64,000 nt of DNA from Platerodrilus igneus (taxonomy: Eukaryota > Arthropoda > Insecta > Coleoptera > Lycidae), in the NCBI GenBank assembly GCA_036346225.1, contig JARFIW010001176.1, positions 1,749,884 through 1,813,883 of the forward strand. Direction: 5' to 3'. Position numbers and translations under genes: made by a program. Shown in pieces: positions 20,595 through 31,170 of this stretch. Every line of letters starts with the position of its first letter. Positions within the stretch are counted from its first letter, which is position 1. The notes below the pieces were generated by a model, which saw only the letters and a list, made by a program, of their open reading frames with translations, made no database searches and had not been told where the DNA came from.

Positions 20595-20890
20595 ATTTAA
20601 TTTTGCAATGCTCCACGTGAAAATACCAATACATTGGCCAGAAAGCGAGTTTGTTACTTGGAAAATTTTGAATTTTGCCGAACCCTTGCTGTTCCAAGCA
20701 AGGCGGAGATTTTTAACGGCGTGACAGCACTCACACACGGCACCTCCATTTTACCTCTCATCCGAACGAAGGCGTACTTTTGTGATAAATGCTCACCTAA
20801 CATTTTTCAAGTGGACCGTGTTGGGATTCGAACCCGGAACCTTGTGTATAGTGGTCACACACATTCTAACTACGCCACGGAGCCGCCCGG
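20595..20890 (-). mobile_element. tRNA-derived SINE, full-length reference copy
   Basis: Read on the minus strand the ~295-bp unit starts with a tRNA-like head: A-box-like TGGCGTAGTTAG near 20867-20878 and B box GGGTTCGAATCCC at 20823-20836, spaced as in a tRNA. The body contains conserved blocks 'aaaatggaggt', 'tgcttggaacagcaagggtt' and 'aactcgctttctggcca', and the 3' end is 'ggagcattg'. Pol III transcription from the internal boxes is the family expectation. There is no poly(A). I find eight further full or partial copies in the window. Which tRNA it derives from cannot be fixed by eye. Confidence 0.88.
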
Positions 20891-21104
20891 CCTCTCATTC
20901 GCTTATTTTCTTCGGAAGTTTTTCAATTTTTAAGTGCACACAAATAGCACATAATTTCAGTAAGTTCGCCTTTCGATAGCATTATTGGGGAGGGGAAGAG
21001 GGAGGGGGCGGGTTGAGTGCTTCACTATAAATGGAAATCGTACTGCGATGGTGTCGGTCATGAGCGCTGCCTGTCTGCATTTTTGCGAAGCCGGTAACTT
21101 TTGC

Positions 21105-21225
21105 AAAATGTTTTATGACATTTCGAAAGCACATAAATAGCACATGTATCAGGCAAGTTCGTTTTTTGATCGCGCAAGGGCAATTTTCATGGTTATAGTG
21201 GTGCACCTTAACATCTAGCTTCCAG
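21105..21225 (+). repeat. Short repeat family 2, copy 2
   Basis: Blocks 'tttatgacatttcgaaagca', 'cacataaatagcacatgtat', 'caggcaagttcg' and 'cttaacatc' are shared in order with copy 3 at 21770-21895. A partial relative at 20930-21010 has 'gcacataatttcagtaagtt' and a G-rich run matching the complement of 'cccctccccttc'. Confidence 0.6.
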
Positions 21226-21287
21226 CTCAGTAATGCTGTCGAAAAAGCCAACATACTTGAATTATGTACTATCTATGTGTCTCGTAA

Positions 21288-21537
21288 GATGCATCCCGAC
21301 ACGGCCGACTGCTTGAAAAATGGCAGATGAGCATTTTTCACAAAAATTACGCCCTCGTTCGGAAGAGAGGTTAAATGGAGGTCCCGTGTGTGAGTGTTGT
21401 TACGCACGTTAAAGATCCCTACTTTGCTGGAACGGCAAAGGTTTGGCAAAATTCTAAATTTCCGGGCAACAAAAAACTCGCCTCCTGACCAATGTGGTAC
21501 CTTCGGGTGGAGCATTGGAAATGTAAATGTACGGCTC
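21288..21537 (+). mobile_element. tRNA-SINE, 5' truncated in the B box
   Basis: Begins inside the head ('catcccgacacggc') and continues through 'atggaggtcccgtgtgtgag', 'cgcacgttaaagatccctac', 'gaacggcaaaggtttggc' to the 3' end 'ggtggagcattggaaatg'. The A box is missing, so it cannot be transcribed from its own promoter. Confidence 0.85.
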
Positions 21538-21769
21538 TTAAAATGCGGCAAGACGTCCTAAAAAAATAGAGCGAGTTTGTTTGCAAGGTACAAGTTCTTT
21601 ATCTCTTTCGTAGGCTACGCGCAGTGACCTCCGGTCAATTTTCGGCACTTTGCAATGAGCAAATTATTCGGTGCTGAAAACGTGTTTCATTGCGAGCATT
21701 TCAACACCAAGCAGAAGCAAATAATTTGATAAAGTTATGTCTTGATACGTAACCGCTTATTGTGCAAGA

Positions 21770-22050
21770 TGTTTTTTGACATTTAGAAAGCACATAAATG
21801 GCACATACATCACGCATGTATTTTTTCGATTACAGATTTTTTTTATATGTGGGTGACCAGCTTAACATCAACCTGTCTCCTCCCCCTCCCCTTCTTTTTG
21901 GCATTTAATTTCCCGATAAGCGATAAGAGCACAAAAATCAGGACCAGAGCTAATTTGCACATAAATCAGGCATGCCTATTTTTCGATTGCAGTTTGTTTT
22001 ACATCGGTGCGGAGACTTAACATCAGATGTAAATTTCTACTAACGATTGG
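21770..22050 (+). repeat. Short repeat family 2, copies 3 and 4 in tandem
   Basis: The first unit (21770-21895) reads 'tttttgacatttagaaagca', 'cacataaatggcacataca', 'tttttcgattacag', 'cttaacatc' and ends in 'cccctccccttc'. A second, partial unit (21940-22050) repeats 'gcacataaatcaggcatg', 'tttttcgattgcag' and 'cttaacatc'. Head-to-tail placement suggests local tandem growth. No protein or tRNA-like part is seen. Confidence 0.6.
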
Positions 22051-22279
22051 AGCACTCAACTCCGAACTAGAGCAACTAAATAGCAATATATTTTGACTAC
22101 GGCCCAACCAAGTTTCGCTGGGGCGGGGCTTTAACAAACATCGCATCTTCAATGTTAAGACAAACCTCGGAGCGCTTTCTGAAAATTGTTGTGGGCGCGA
22201 TCGAGTCCACCACTTTTCCCAGGAGAGCGTGTTATACACGCCTCCCCTAGTATGTTCTGATGTTTACTCTTCTACAAGC

Positions 22280-22550
22280 GATTTTCCAATGTTTCACCGG
22301 AAGGTATTACATTGCCAGGAAGCGAGTTTTTTTTTACCTGAAAAATTCTGAATTTGGCCGAACCTTTGCTGTTACAAGCAAGGTAGGGATCTTTAGCGTG
22401 CGTGACAACTCTCGCACACGGGACCTCCATTTTACCTCTTATCTGAACGAGGGCGTATTTTTGTGAAAAATACTCGCCTAACATTATTCAAGCGGACCGT
22501 GTCGGAATTCGAACCCGGGGCCTTGGGCGTAGATCTCTACTCCACCTACA
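22280..22550 (-). mobile_element. tRNA-SINE, tandem copy 1
   Basis: Body and B box well preserved (plus strand 'ggaattcgaacccgggg', the complement of a GGTTCGAATTCC-type B box). Head beyond the B box is shortened. It sits directly before the next copy in the same orientation. Confidence 0.87.
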
Positions 22551-22552
22551 TT

Positions 22553-22820
22553 TCATTTTCTAATGCTCCACCCGTAGGCACTACATTGGCCAGGAAGCGA
22601 GTTTTTTACCTGGAAATTTTGAATTTATCCGAACCTTTTCTGTTGCAAGCGTGGTTGGGATTTTTAACATTGCGTGACAACATACACACAGAACCTCCAT
22701 TTTACCTCTCATTCGAACGAGGACGTAATTTTTGTGAAAAATACTCGCCTAAAATTTTTCAAGCGGACCGTGTAGGGATTCGAATCCGGGACCTTGGGCG
22801 TAGATGTCTACTCTCGCCGC
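22553..22820 (-). mobile_element. tRNA-SINE, tandem copy 2
   Basis: Directly follows the copy at 22280-22550, same orientation, with 'tctaatgctccacccg' at its 3' side and 'gggattcgaatccgggac' in the B-box region. Both tandem copies share 'cttgggcgtagat' next to the B box, which other copies lack, so the pair probably arose by local duplication. Confidence 0.87.
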
Positions 22821-22905
22821 CCTTATCGATCCATAAACTTTTGAACCGCAACCTGCGTGTTGCATTTAGAGCCATTTCTCCATACAGGTTCAGCAGTATG
22901 AGGCC

Positions 22906-23205
22906 TAGAGGCGGTTCTATGGCTTAATTAGTTCGCGTGTAACTACTAAGCCCAGGGTCTCGGGTTTGATTCCCGACACGGTTCGCTTAAAAAAATGTTA
23001 GACGAGCATTTTTCACAAAAATAGGTCCTCGTTCGGATGGGGGGTAAAATGTAGGTCCGCGTGTGAATGTTGTCGCGCACGTTAAAGATCCCTACCTTGC
23101 TTGGAACAGCAAGGGTTCGGCAACGTAAAAAAATTTCCAGGTAAAAAACTCGCTTTTGGCCAAAGTAGTACCTTAGGGTGGAGCATCGAAAAATCAAATG
23201 TAAGG
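22906..23205 (+). mobile_element. tRNA-derived SINE, full length, plus strand
   Basis: Head 'ggcggttctatggcttaatt' with A-box-like TGGCTTAATTAG, then B box GGGTTTGATTCCC at about 22960-22973, then body 'cgcacgttaaagatccctac' and 'cttggaacagcaagggttcg', ending 'gggtggagcatcgaaa'. Orientation is opposite to the tandem pair just before it, forming an inverted arrangement. Confidence 0.87.
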
Positions 23206-23464
23206 AACAAGACCTAGAATGGCTTCTAAAGCTGCCGCAAGCGTGGATCGCATTGCGACCATAATGCATAGACTGGCCAATTTTTGGATATAAGTTAGTT
23301 CTTTAGCTGCATGGGCTACACTGGTCCTGGGCTACAAAAGCGCCATAGCAAGGCATTGGCCTAACTACAGTAGTGTATGACCACAGGAGAACCTTTGATG
23401 GGAGAATTTTGTATGAGCTTCTATTCTGAACCAAAACTCTACGTAACAAACTTCCTTTACTTTT

Positions 23465-23527
23465 CGACGTTTCTCCATTATGTTTACGCAAACTGGTTCA
23501 AATAAATATTTGTATAAATGAAACGCT
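23465..23527. repeat. Dispersed repeat shared with 17907-17973
   Basis: Second copy of the ~65-bp sequence described at 17907-17973. A 73-residue minus frame crosses it (23365-23586) but is not recognisable as a family. Confidence 0.7.
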
Positions 23528-23769
23528 TCTTGCACAATAAAAATAGGTTCATCAAGACAAATGCTCATAATTATTTTAAACGTCAATATCAGTGTTATTA
23601 TTAGAAATCAAAATATCTCGTAGCTATGTGCTAATTTAATGCCTTGAGAGTCGGATGCCATGCCAAATCAACAGCTCATCTCTGATGGTTGTCTTAGTCT
23701 TTCATTAAGTCTGCCGGTCAAGATTGTCTTAGTCTACTGTTGATTTTGAAACACGAACACCCCCTTATA

Positions 23770-24640
23770 TTAAAGTCTGTCTATTATCCTTTCCATTGTT
23801 TTCGGCAGAAACGATGACAAATTTATTAGTCTGAAAGAGTCAGCCTAAATGTAGTCGACAGTATCCGCCTTGTAAATGAACACCACACTGCTCAACCACC
23901 CTGGAGATGGTATATATCCTCAATACCTGACTGGCCGTCAAAATTCTTGCTACTTGTTAGCATCAGATCTGCACTCCTCTGAATCAAGACTTGGAATATT
24001 CTTTCAGGCACTGGCGTTTTGTAGTGTCTGTACTTTCTCGCCATTCACGAAGTGGCTTCCCTCTGTAACTATTCTTTATGTCAGGTGACAATCCGGTATC
24101 TCTATTGGCAACTAGCTCACCAGTTGGTCATTTATCTCACTTTTTTGAACAAGTGAGCTCTTAGTAGAAATTCTCCACAATGTTTGTCTACTCACCGCTT
24201 TTGTAGTGCTACTAACCGCTGCCTGCTTTTGCAGTTGAGAATTTTCATCAGCATGACGAGTTTCAAAAATGGAGCCTTTATTCTTTCTTGAATTCCCCTC
24301 TAGCTACTCTATACTTATCCAGGTCTTACTCTGTTTTACCCTTGAAGGTTCGACTTAAGGTTGTTTTGATTTCTTTGCGGAGATAGTGCATTGACTTTCT
24401 CCATCTTGGAACTCGACGGTTCTCTCAGCTCTGAGCAATTGTTTTCTTATAGGATGAAATAATAGCTCTGCTCATATCCTACGCTACTTTATTTAAATCT
24501 TCCCTTGCCTGTATTGGTATCTCTTTTGTATAGTATTTCAGGCGTTGTCTTAGGGTCTCTGGAAGTACATTCCAACCCTTAGCCCTTAGATTCCTGCGGG
24601 TGTTCGCTTGTCACATGCTATATTCTGCCTTATCATTTAA
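23770..24640 (-). pseudogene. Non-LTR ORF2 fragment: linker and start of RT
   Basis: Minus-strand pieces in order: RRVPRWRKSMHYLRKEIK (about 24420-24370), corresponding to the 'PWW...L..LR' linker between endonuclease and RT, DKYRVARGEFKKE (about 24320), then LATHFVNGEKVQTLQNAS (about 24070), and finally VVFIYKADTVDYI followed by SFLPKTMERII (about 23870-23780), the first RT blocks (usual wording VVFIPKAGK and KTMERI). Stops are frequent. The RT core that should follow is absent, since the neighbouring sequence is the SINE cluster. Wording is that of RNase-H-bearing LOA/R1-type insect elements, as at 26340-30530. Confidence 0.72.
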
Positions 24641-25240
24641 TAATGCAATGCAGAGACATCTGACATATAGTTATTTAATCGACACACACAATATTGGTTA
24701 GTTGGATTTTTAGGTGTTAATTTTTGTCGCAATATGTTTATGCTTTGGTGTTTGAGCATATCTTTAATACTGGTGATAAGCTTGATAAAATTAATCTAGA
24801 AATTGCAATGATAGGGAAGGACCAATTGCTATTTTGTAGCAATACCAATGGCAGTGTAGCGGTTATGTAATAAACAAAGCAACTACAACAAACTACTTAA
24901 TAAAGAATATAAATACCTTAAAGCCTGTGCCGCACTGGGCAAGAGAGGTCACACACAAAAAAGCTAGCGGACACCCAAGAACACGCACGTTCGGTGTGGT
25001 GTCGCCTTCAGGGCTCTCGTTTAACTGTCTTCTGTTACCGTACGAGTATGACTCATGTTAATTCACGCACTCGCACTACGGCATAAGGTTCCACTAAAAC
25101 TGTAGTGTACCCGCACTAATGGTATTTATTGTCACCACTATTAAATTGTTCAATGATGACGTAACAAATACATTTCATATATAAACCAAATATAGAAGAG
25201 TTATATAGTGAACATTAAATACACTTCTGATTTGTTTCAG
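24641..25240 (+). other. Putative intron 5' of the Serrate exon
   Basis: No repeats or coding blocks recognised. The final bases are 'ctgatttgtttcag', a pyrimidine-rich tract with AG that makes a good 3' splice site for the exon starting at 25241. Confidence 0.6.
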
Positions 25241-25474
25241 ATTTAAATTATTGTGGCACTCACGAACCTTGTTTAAATGGCGGAACCTGTGAAAATACAG
25301 CACCCGATGCATATTTATGTACATGCCATGAAGGTTTTTCTGGAACTAATTGCGAGGTTGTCGATAATCCTTGTGCACCTGCACCGTGTCGGCATGGTGG
25401 TACTTGCATGGAATCTGGAGGATCTTTTAACTGCGTTTGTCCATCAGGATGGACTGGTCCCACATGTTCTATTG
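25241..25474 (+). CDS. Ser: Serrate/Jagged-type Notch ligand, internal exon with two EGF repeats
   Basis: The 234-bp exon is bounded by tttgtttcag and attg/gtaagt, and is phase 1 at both ends. It encodes 77 full codons starting [16 protein letters not shown] and [18 protein letters not shown], then [14 protein letters not shown] and [16 protein letters not shown]. Both EGF domains have all six cysteines. The [16 protein letters not shown] wording is specific to the second EGF repeat after the DSL domain in Serrate and Jagged; Delta has different text at this place. The protein is a single-pass membrane ligand that activates Notch on neighbouring cells. The exon start in mid-codon (AT completing a G-split Asp codon) fits the known 'KDLNYC' junction. 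No stop or frameshift is present and codon use looks normal. No other exon of the gene was found in this window, so introns on both sides exceed 25 kb unless exons were missed. Confidence 0.9.
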
Positions 25475-26339
25475 GTAAGTACAATTAATTGAAATAATTA
25501 GAATTACTTTTAAATAAAATACTTCCAATTATAAACATGTTGCTTGTCAAATAGACAGGTATAAAGGTACTGTAGTTCATTTCGTGCCCATACAGAGGGC
25601 GTAAGAATATTTTACAGTACAGTATTATTTAAATCATTTACGTAATGAACATGAGTTAAGTATACTAAGATTAAACTTACCTGTAGTCTTTCTAAATAAT
25701 TATATTATGGTAAAGTGAATTAGTGAATCCTTGATAACGGTGGCGTTTGTTGCACCGAAATACCAATGTTGTTTCCCTTTTCTTGATTCTACATGGCGTA
25801 GGATATCAGTGGACTATCTAGATTAAATGAGTAGTGAAGTTCGTTGTTTGTACATCTACAACATATAAGAACTAATGCTACAGTGGGGATAGAGATAAAG
25901 GATCGACAAAGGTAAACTTCACTGCATTACACAGCACTACTGCACAAATCTTTTAGATACGATAGTTGCGTGAATAGCATCATGACCACCGTTGTTTTTC
26001 TTAATTACTCCCTGTACGTCTGGCGTTCCCATTGGTTGAAAATACGTTTACACCGCAAAATAGATACTAATAATTAATTTTAAAAACCCAGAGGATAATT
26101 ACACGATCTAGTTTCTAGCTGAATTATATTGTATAATACTCCTACATGCTAAAACTATTGTACACCACTAGGTGTTATATACTTCAAATTAACGAGTACA
26201 AATGTCCTATAATTAATTATTAAAATTAAATCGTTGTGAAACCAAATAGGGGCTAGCAGAGGTATCTAAAGGATAGTTCCCATACTGTACAAAAATGATA
26301 ACAGGAACTTTTTAATTTATAAGTTTTTGTAACAACATG
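25475..26339 (+). other. Putative intron 3' of the Serrate exon
   Basis: Starts with a consensus donor gtaagt. AT-rich with no coding blocks or clear repeats before the non-LTR element begins at about 26340. Confidence 0.6.
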
Positions 26340-26349
26340 TAATGTAACT

Positions 26350-26590
26350 TAGAAACGCAATGTTACTGGTACTGCGAGTTTGGTCATAGATCGATGCAAT
26401 GCAGCGAGAAGGTACAATCGTGTGGTAACTGCGCCGAAGTCGGGCATGAATTCAAGAATTGCCGGAAAGCAGTTCCCTGCTGCTTGGTTTGCGCTAGGGC
26501 AAACTTGCTACGACGCTAAGTCGAGCAGATACCCCACGATGCTACATCTGAAGAACGCAATCACACGCAACATGGATTATGGATTGTGAC
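26350..26590 (+). pseudogene. Non-LTR gag C-terminus with CCHC knuckles
   Basis: The frame gives CYWYCEFGHRSMQC, CGNCAEVGHEFKNC and CCLVCA in close succession, that is two complete CX2CX4HX4C knuckles and part of a third. This is the RNA-binding end of ORF1 in this class of element. A stop follows soon after (LLRR-stop). The N-terminal part is absent. Confidence 0.8.
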
Positions 26591-26849
26591 GAACAAACAA
26601 GATCTAAAAAAGTAAGAAGAGATAAATTTGCGCCATTAAATCTTGGAAAAGGCGAAGGAGCCACGAATTACTTCTTAAAGCAAGTTTTGGGAGGGGGGTT
26701 ACCGTATTAAACAAAGGTAGCGAACGAACGCGCACCAAGATAATAATAAATAAGGGACGTGCCTAGGAATAACGTTAAATAATTTGTTGAACGAGTTTTT
26801 AACTACGGTTGAAATAAAAACAAGGTCAAACACGTTTTACGTAATGAGC

Positions 26850-27365
26850 GCGTACCTTCCGCCGGTCGACTCCTGACGGGAAAATTTCCAAACTGAGGTC
26901 TACATAAATCAAACAGAGGGCATTATTCGCAAAATCAGCAGAAATAAAAACTAATTATCAGTCGCCATTATGGGGTAGCCCAATCGAAGACGATAACGGC
27001 TCGCAGGTTGCTGATCTTTTGACGGAATGGGATCTTAGCGTGATCAATAATAATGATTCACCTGCGTTTAAGGGGAAGAGGCAGTAGTTTTATAGATATT
27101 ACTGCAGTCTCGTACGATATGTTGGCGATCGTTTGTAACTGGGAACTGAGGTCGGACGAGGTAACGCTCTCTGATTATAAGTTAATAACATTGGATATTG
27201 ATGTCGGGACACGCGTAAACGACCAAATTACTATCTTCCAGCGGTTTTGTAATAGAAAAACAAATTGGGAGCAGTTTAAACAAAAATTCAGCGACAGCAT
27301 CTCCGCGCTCGAGAACGAATTAGTAAACTGCCGAGAGGCTACTCATGAACAGAACTTGCGATGAA
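26850..27365 (+). pseudogene. Non-LTR endonuclease domain, C-terminal half
   Basis: Reads SPLWGSPIEDDNGSQVADLL, then EWDLSVINNNDSPAFKGKR. After one frameshift it reads GSSFIDITAVSYDMLAIV, ending SDEVTLSDYKLITLDI, which carries the terminal S-D-(H/Y) block; the His usual for catalysis is Tyr here. The N-terminal catalytic Glu region is not recognisable. The domain would nick target DNA; the frameshift and the His-to-Tyr change mean this copy does not. Confidence 0.82.
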
Positions 27366-27569
27366 ATTAAACGACGCGGTGGTAAACGCGTCGGCGTACG
27401 GCATGCCGCGGAAGAGAACATTATAGGACAGCGTACCTTGGTGCACCCGAGAATTAACCACCAAGCGTGCAGAAACGTGCAGCCTAAGGCGCCGTTATCA
27501 ACGCGCCACGGGTGAAATAAGAGAACAAAGAAGAATCGAGTATGACCAAAGAAACCGACAATATTAAAC

Positions 27570-29115
27570 GCTAATTGAAAAAACGTGAATGAATAAATTT
27601 AATGAATTCCTCACGCCCAATTCTGAAAACAGCCCTGGGGAACGGCGTATCGCATAATAAGTGGCATACAACACAAGATTCGCTCGGCAACGTCAAAAAA
27701 GCTTTTGGTAAGTATACTGAGGGATTTAAAACTATGGCGGAATATTTGTTGGAAAAATTTTTCCCGTCGAATGATCCAGAGGAGGACACGATACGTCGGT
27801 GTGCTGCAGAGGCGCAAGGAATAGGTGCCAATAAGGCAATTCTTAGTTACAGATCGTAAATGCTCTTAGAAGAATAAACCATAAGAAGACACCTGTGCAT
27901 GATGGACTCACCTCAGACGAGCTCTGGAGACGTGCCTGTTTACTCCGCGTGTCTTTGCCAAGTTATTTAATCTTTACTCGGAGAAGAGCGTGTTTCCACG
28001 TTGCTGGAGTTTGCTACCGGTACTGGGGAAAGCTTTGGATAGAGTCATGACCACGCGCGTTGAGCACGTTGTGCGAAACGGCAACGGTTTTAATAATAGA
28101 TAATTTAGATTTGCGGAGGGTAAGTCGACTATCGATGCGTTGAAATTTGTAGTCGGAGAAATTAAGCAGCCTAGGGAAACAAAAGAATATTGTGACGTCG
28201 TGGCTTTGAACATTTCAGGGGCATTTCATGCAGTCTTGTGGCCATCTATTATTTAGGAATTGGAGTGTAGGAATTGTCCTCGGAACCTGATGTCACTAGT
28301 TAAGAGTTATTTTTCGGGACGACTGTCATACATTTCATGGACATTTTATGCAGTCTTGTGGCCATCTATCATTTAGGAATTGGAGTGTAGGAATTGTCCG
28401 CGGAACCTGATGTCATTAGTCAAGAGTTATTTTTCGGGACGATTGTCACAGGTAGAAATTCCGGGGGAAGTTCTGTCTCGACGGGTAGAAAGGGAATGCC
28501 CGCAGGGGCCATACTCTGGTCTTACATTCTGTAAGTTGTTGTCTGAGAGTATTTTTAGGGTCAGATTGCCCAAAGGATTATCTATTGTTGGGTTTGCAGA
28601 GGATACACTGTTGATTATCAGGTTGAGATTGCTAGTAGAGTTGCGAACAAAATCTAGCAAAGCTTTGTGTAGGTTGGATGAATGGCCGAGGAAGGTCAAA
28701 TTGAAATTTAACACAACAAAGTGGGAGGCACTTTATTTCGGAACAAAACTGGTAGACCGTCCCCCTAGGCTAGACCTAGGAGGGGAAAAGATTCCGTTCA
28801 AGGAAGCTATTACTACCTCGGTGTTAAATTAGACAACAAATTGAATTGGAAGGTTCACTTGCAAAACGTAAAAAGTAGGGGCAGCGAAATATGCAATAGA
28901 ATGCTGGCAGTATCAAAGATAAACTGGGGATTCAGAGGCGAATTGTTGAGGACAGTCTACGGTGAAACAATAGAACGTGCAATGCTGTATGTGACATCTG
29001 TTTGGGCGGAGGGCAAGGAACTCAGGCAATTGACGAGCATTCCGCGCATAACTGCGGTCAGGACGGAGAGAGCATACAAGACTACTTCCATGGAGACGGG
29101 TCTTGGTGATTAGTA
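27570..29115 (+). pseudogene. Non-LTR reverse transcriptase, catalytic box FAED
   Basis: Linker text EYLLEKFFPSNDPEEDT lies near 27750, SDELWRRACLL near 27920, and the RT body starts at about 28195 (CDVVALNISGAFHAV; the Asp of the usual DISGAFD is Asn/His here). ERECPQGP is at about 28490. The catalytic loop reads GFAEDTLL at about 28590-28614, where the family has FADD, so one catalytic Asp is Glu. C-terminal RT text NWKVHLQNVKSRGSEIC is near 28850. A 120-bp in-frame duplication interrupts the body and several stops are present. Confidence 0.85.
28211..28450 (+). repeat. 120-bp tandem duplication inside the RT
   Basis: Two head-to-tail units, 28211-28330 and 28331-28450, each running from 'catttca' through 'gccatctat' and 'ggaattggagtgtaggaat' to 'gtca'. 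They differ at about ten positions. The period is 120 bp (40 codons), so frame is kept, but each unit carries the same TAG. The duplication therefore probably occurred after inactivation. Confidence 0.92.
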
Positions 29116-29221
29116 GAATTCTCATAATCGAAAATGTCGTTAGGGGGGAATAGAGATCGGAGACACGTATATATAGAGAAAGAGGCGGGAAGTTGTTGAA
29201 AGTGTCGGTATTGGCAATAGG

Positions 29222-30130
29222 GTGGTTGAAGGAAAAACTGTCATTTCTGAGCTAGGGCAGCGTGCTGATCTCAAGGGGATCGAGTTTGCTGAAAGCGATA
29301 AAAACGCGACGGGGATCAGGTTCTGTACAAACGACTCACGAATGGAGGACGGGCAGGCAGGAGCGGCGTTTGTTGTGTATGGGGGAGAAGGAAGTGTTCC
29401 GATTCCAAACTAAACTTGCGGATTGGAGCACTATCTTTCAGTGCTGGTGGTAGCTGTAAGAGAAGTTAGAGAATGTCATCAACCACTTGGACACTGGTGG
29501 GTGCTCTATCATCAGCGAAAGCAAATCGCCTCTGACTGCATTGGCAAATATGAACGCCTCGACGTATCTTCAAGGTGACGTTTGGAGGATTGCGCACACG
29601 GCACTTGACTTTCGAGATTAGAAATTTTATTGGGTTAGGTCTAATGACGACAATCGAGGAAACGACAGAACATATGAGTTGGCCAGAGAGGTACCGAGAT
29701 CGCTAATTATGACAAAGCTGCGAAAAAGATCAATCTGACGGTGAGAAGAGAGATGGAGCAATGCTGACACGGGCAGGTTGACGCACAAATTTATACCCAA
29801 CATACAAGCTAGAAATAAAATGCAAGTGAAACTCGATCATAAGCTGTTTCAACTAGTAATAGGACACGTGCTTTGAAAACCTGCCTGCGAAGATTCGAAT
29901 TGACCGAGAACGACTCTTGTGAATTACTGTGAGGGCGCAGAAAGCGTCGGTCACGTGTTTTTTGACTGCCCACTGAGATGGCAAACAGAGGTTAGCAGAT
30001 AGAAAAGTAGTCATTGAAGGACAAGGAAGGCCTAAGAGCCTAGAGGACGTCGAGGAAGTAGCTAATCAGAAAGCGTTCTGGGTAGCCTTTAAGAAATTTG
30101 CAGGAAGAGACTGGATGACGAAGTGCGTGT
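29222..30130 (+). pseudogene. Non-LTR RNase H and terminal zinc finger
   Basis: The RNase H start reads NDSRMEDGQAGAAFVVYGGE (the family has TDGSK; here the first catalytic Asp remains but neighbours changed). A frame change follows into FQTKLADWSTIFQC. Near 29480 the text runs ECHQPLGHW-like and 'SPLTALANMNASTYL'. At about 29880-29975 the finger reads CLRRFELTEND, CEYCEGAESVGHVFFDCP. Order and wording match RNase-H-bearing insect non-LTR elements. Several frame changes make it inactive. Confidence 0.8.
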
Positions 30131-30530
30131 AAATGAGGGTGATTGGAAAATATACGGTATTAGACTTGGAGTGTAATTTGATTATGAATATAACTTAGGA
30201 GGAAAAAAGAAAAGTACAAAAACAGAATCAAAACTAAAACACATATATGCACGACTAACCTCATACTAAATCAATCACTGTCTCAGCTAAAACGCGCGGA
30301 ATACCAGGTATCAAAACATTAAAGATCGGGCTAATAAATAGCAAACTAATTAACTTAAACTAACCAAATAAACCAACTAAAGTAAGAAGCTAAACTAGAG
30401 TGAAACCGCGCATCCCCCAAGACTAAAAAGTGATAGTGATTGTGTCCCCCAGGACATTTTGTGCATACCCACCAGGACTTTAGCAGTGCATATCCACCTC
30501 ACTTTAGCAATAAGAAATAAATAGATAAAA

Positions 30531-31166
30531 TCAGACGACCAGATCTTTGGATACTGGAAAAATTTATGTTTGAGGTATGTATAAATATTGTGACGGTTGT
30601 ACCTGCATAAGCATTGATTTGTATTAATTAGTAGATTTTGCAGTAATCTTGATTGAACACATTTTCAGTGTGATGGCGTTAGCCGACGTACTGTTTATGC
30701 GAGTGGGCCTGATAATTTGGGCGATGCTTCTTTGCTATTCTATGCACTGTTACATGCTTAATGCTTTATTTAGATATTTATGTATTTATATTTTGTACCT
30801 GTAAAGTACGTTTATATATTTTATTGTTCTGTGGCTTGTTTGTTTTGTTTGGCGTTTTTCTGTCTATTTTAGCTAGACTAGGGAGGAGGATATTGTAAAT
30901 TTGTAGTGTAGGAACAAATAGTTGGATTCCTTATTAATAAATTTGGCGTATGTTTAGAAATTTGAATCCATCGGCAAATATTAGGTAGCTAGATTTAAAC
31001 AATTTTGAGTCGACCTTTTAAGTCGCACCGGTAGGCGGAGTTGGCGGCTGCTATCCGGTATTACGGGTTCTTTCACTTTTACTTTTTGCTAGTGTTGATT
31101 AGACATACTCCAAAGTTAACGCTAGGGATACCATTATTTAAACCTCAAATTTAGTTTTAGTTTATA
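30531..31166. other. Unassigned AT-rich DNA
   Basis: Lies between the non-LTR tail and the LTR element. No gene or repeat recognised. Confidence 0.5.
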
Positions 31167-31170
31167 GACT

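Larger units (their letters stand above)
26340..30530 (+). mobile_element. LOA/R1-type non-LTR retrotransposon with RNase H, 5' truncated
   Basis: The order on the plus strand is gag knuckles, endonuclease, linker, reverse transcriptase, RNase H, terminal zinc finger, 3' UTR, and a tail 'aataagaaataaatagataa' at 30509-30529. The gag N-terminus is missing, so this copy is 5' truncated, as expected for target-primed reverse transcription. Stops, frameshifts and a 120-bp internal duplication inactivate it. It lies in the same orientation as the Serrate exon, probably inside the next intron. Confidence 0.87.

Noticed and set aside
18560..24640. RT fragment (23.8-24.6 kb) and RNase H fragment (18.6-19.3 kb) as one element split by the SINE cluster
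   Set aside because: Strand and order fit, but the RT core is missing entirely and I cannot show that the two pieces come from the same family.
25260..25484. Minus-strand 74-residue ORF over the EGF exon
   Set aside because: It is the shadow of the Serrate coding strand; proline/histidine content comes from the complementary EGF codons.
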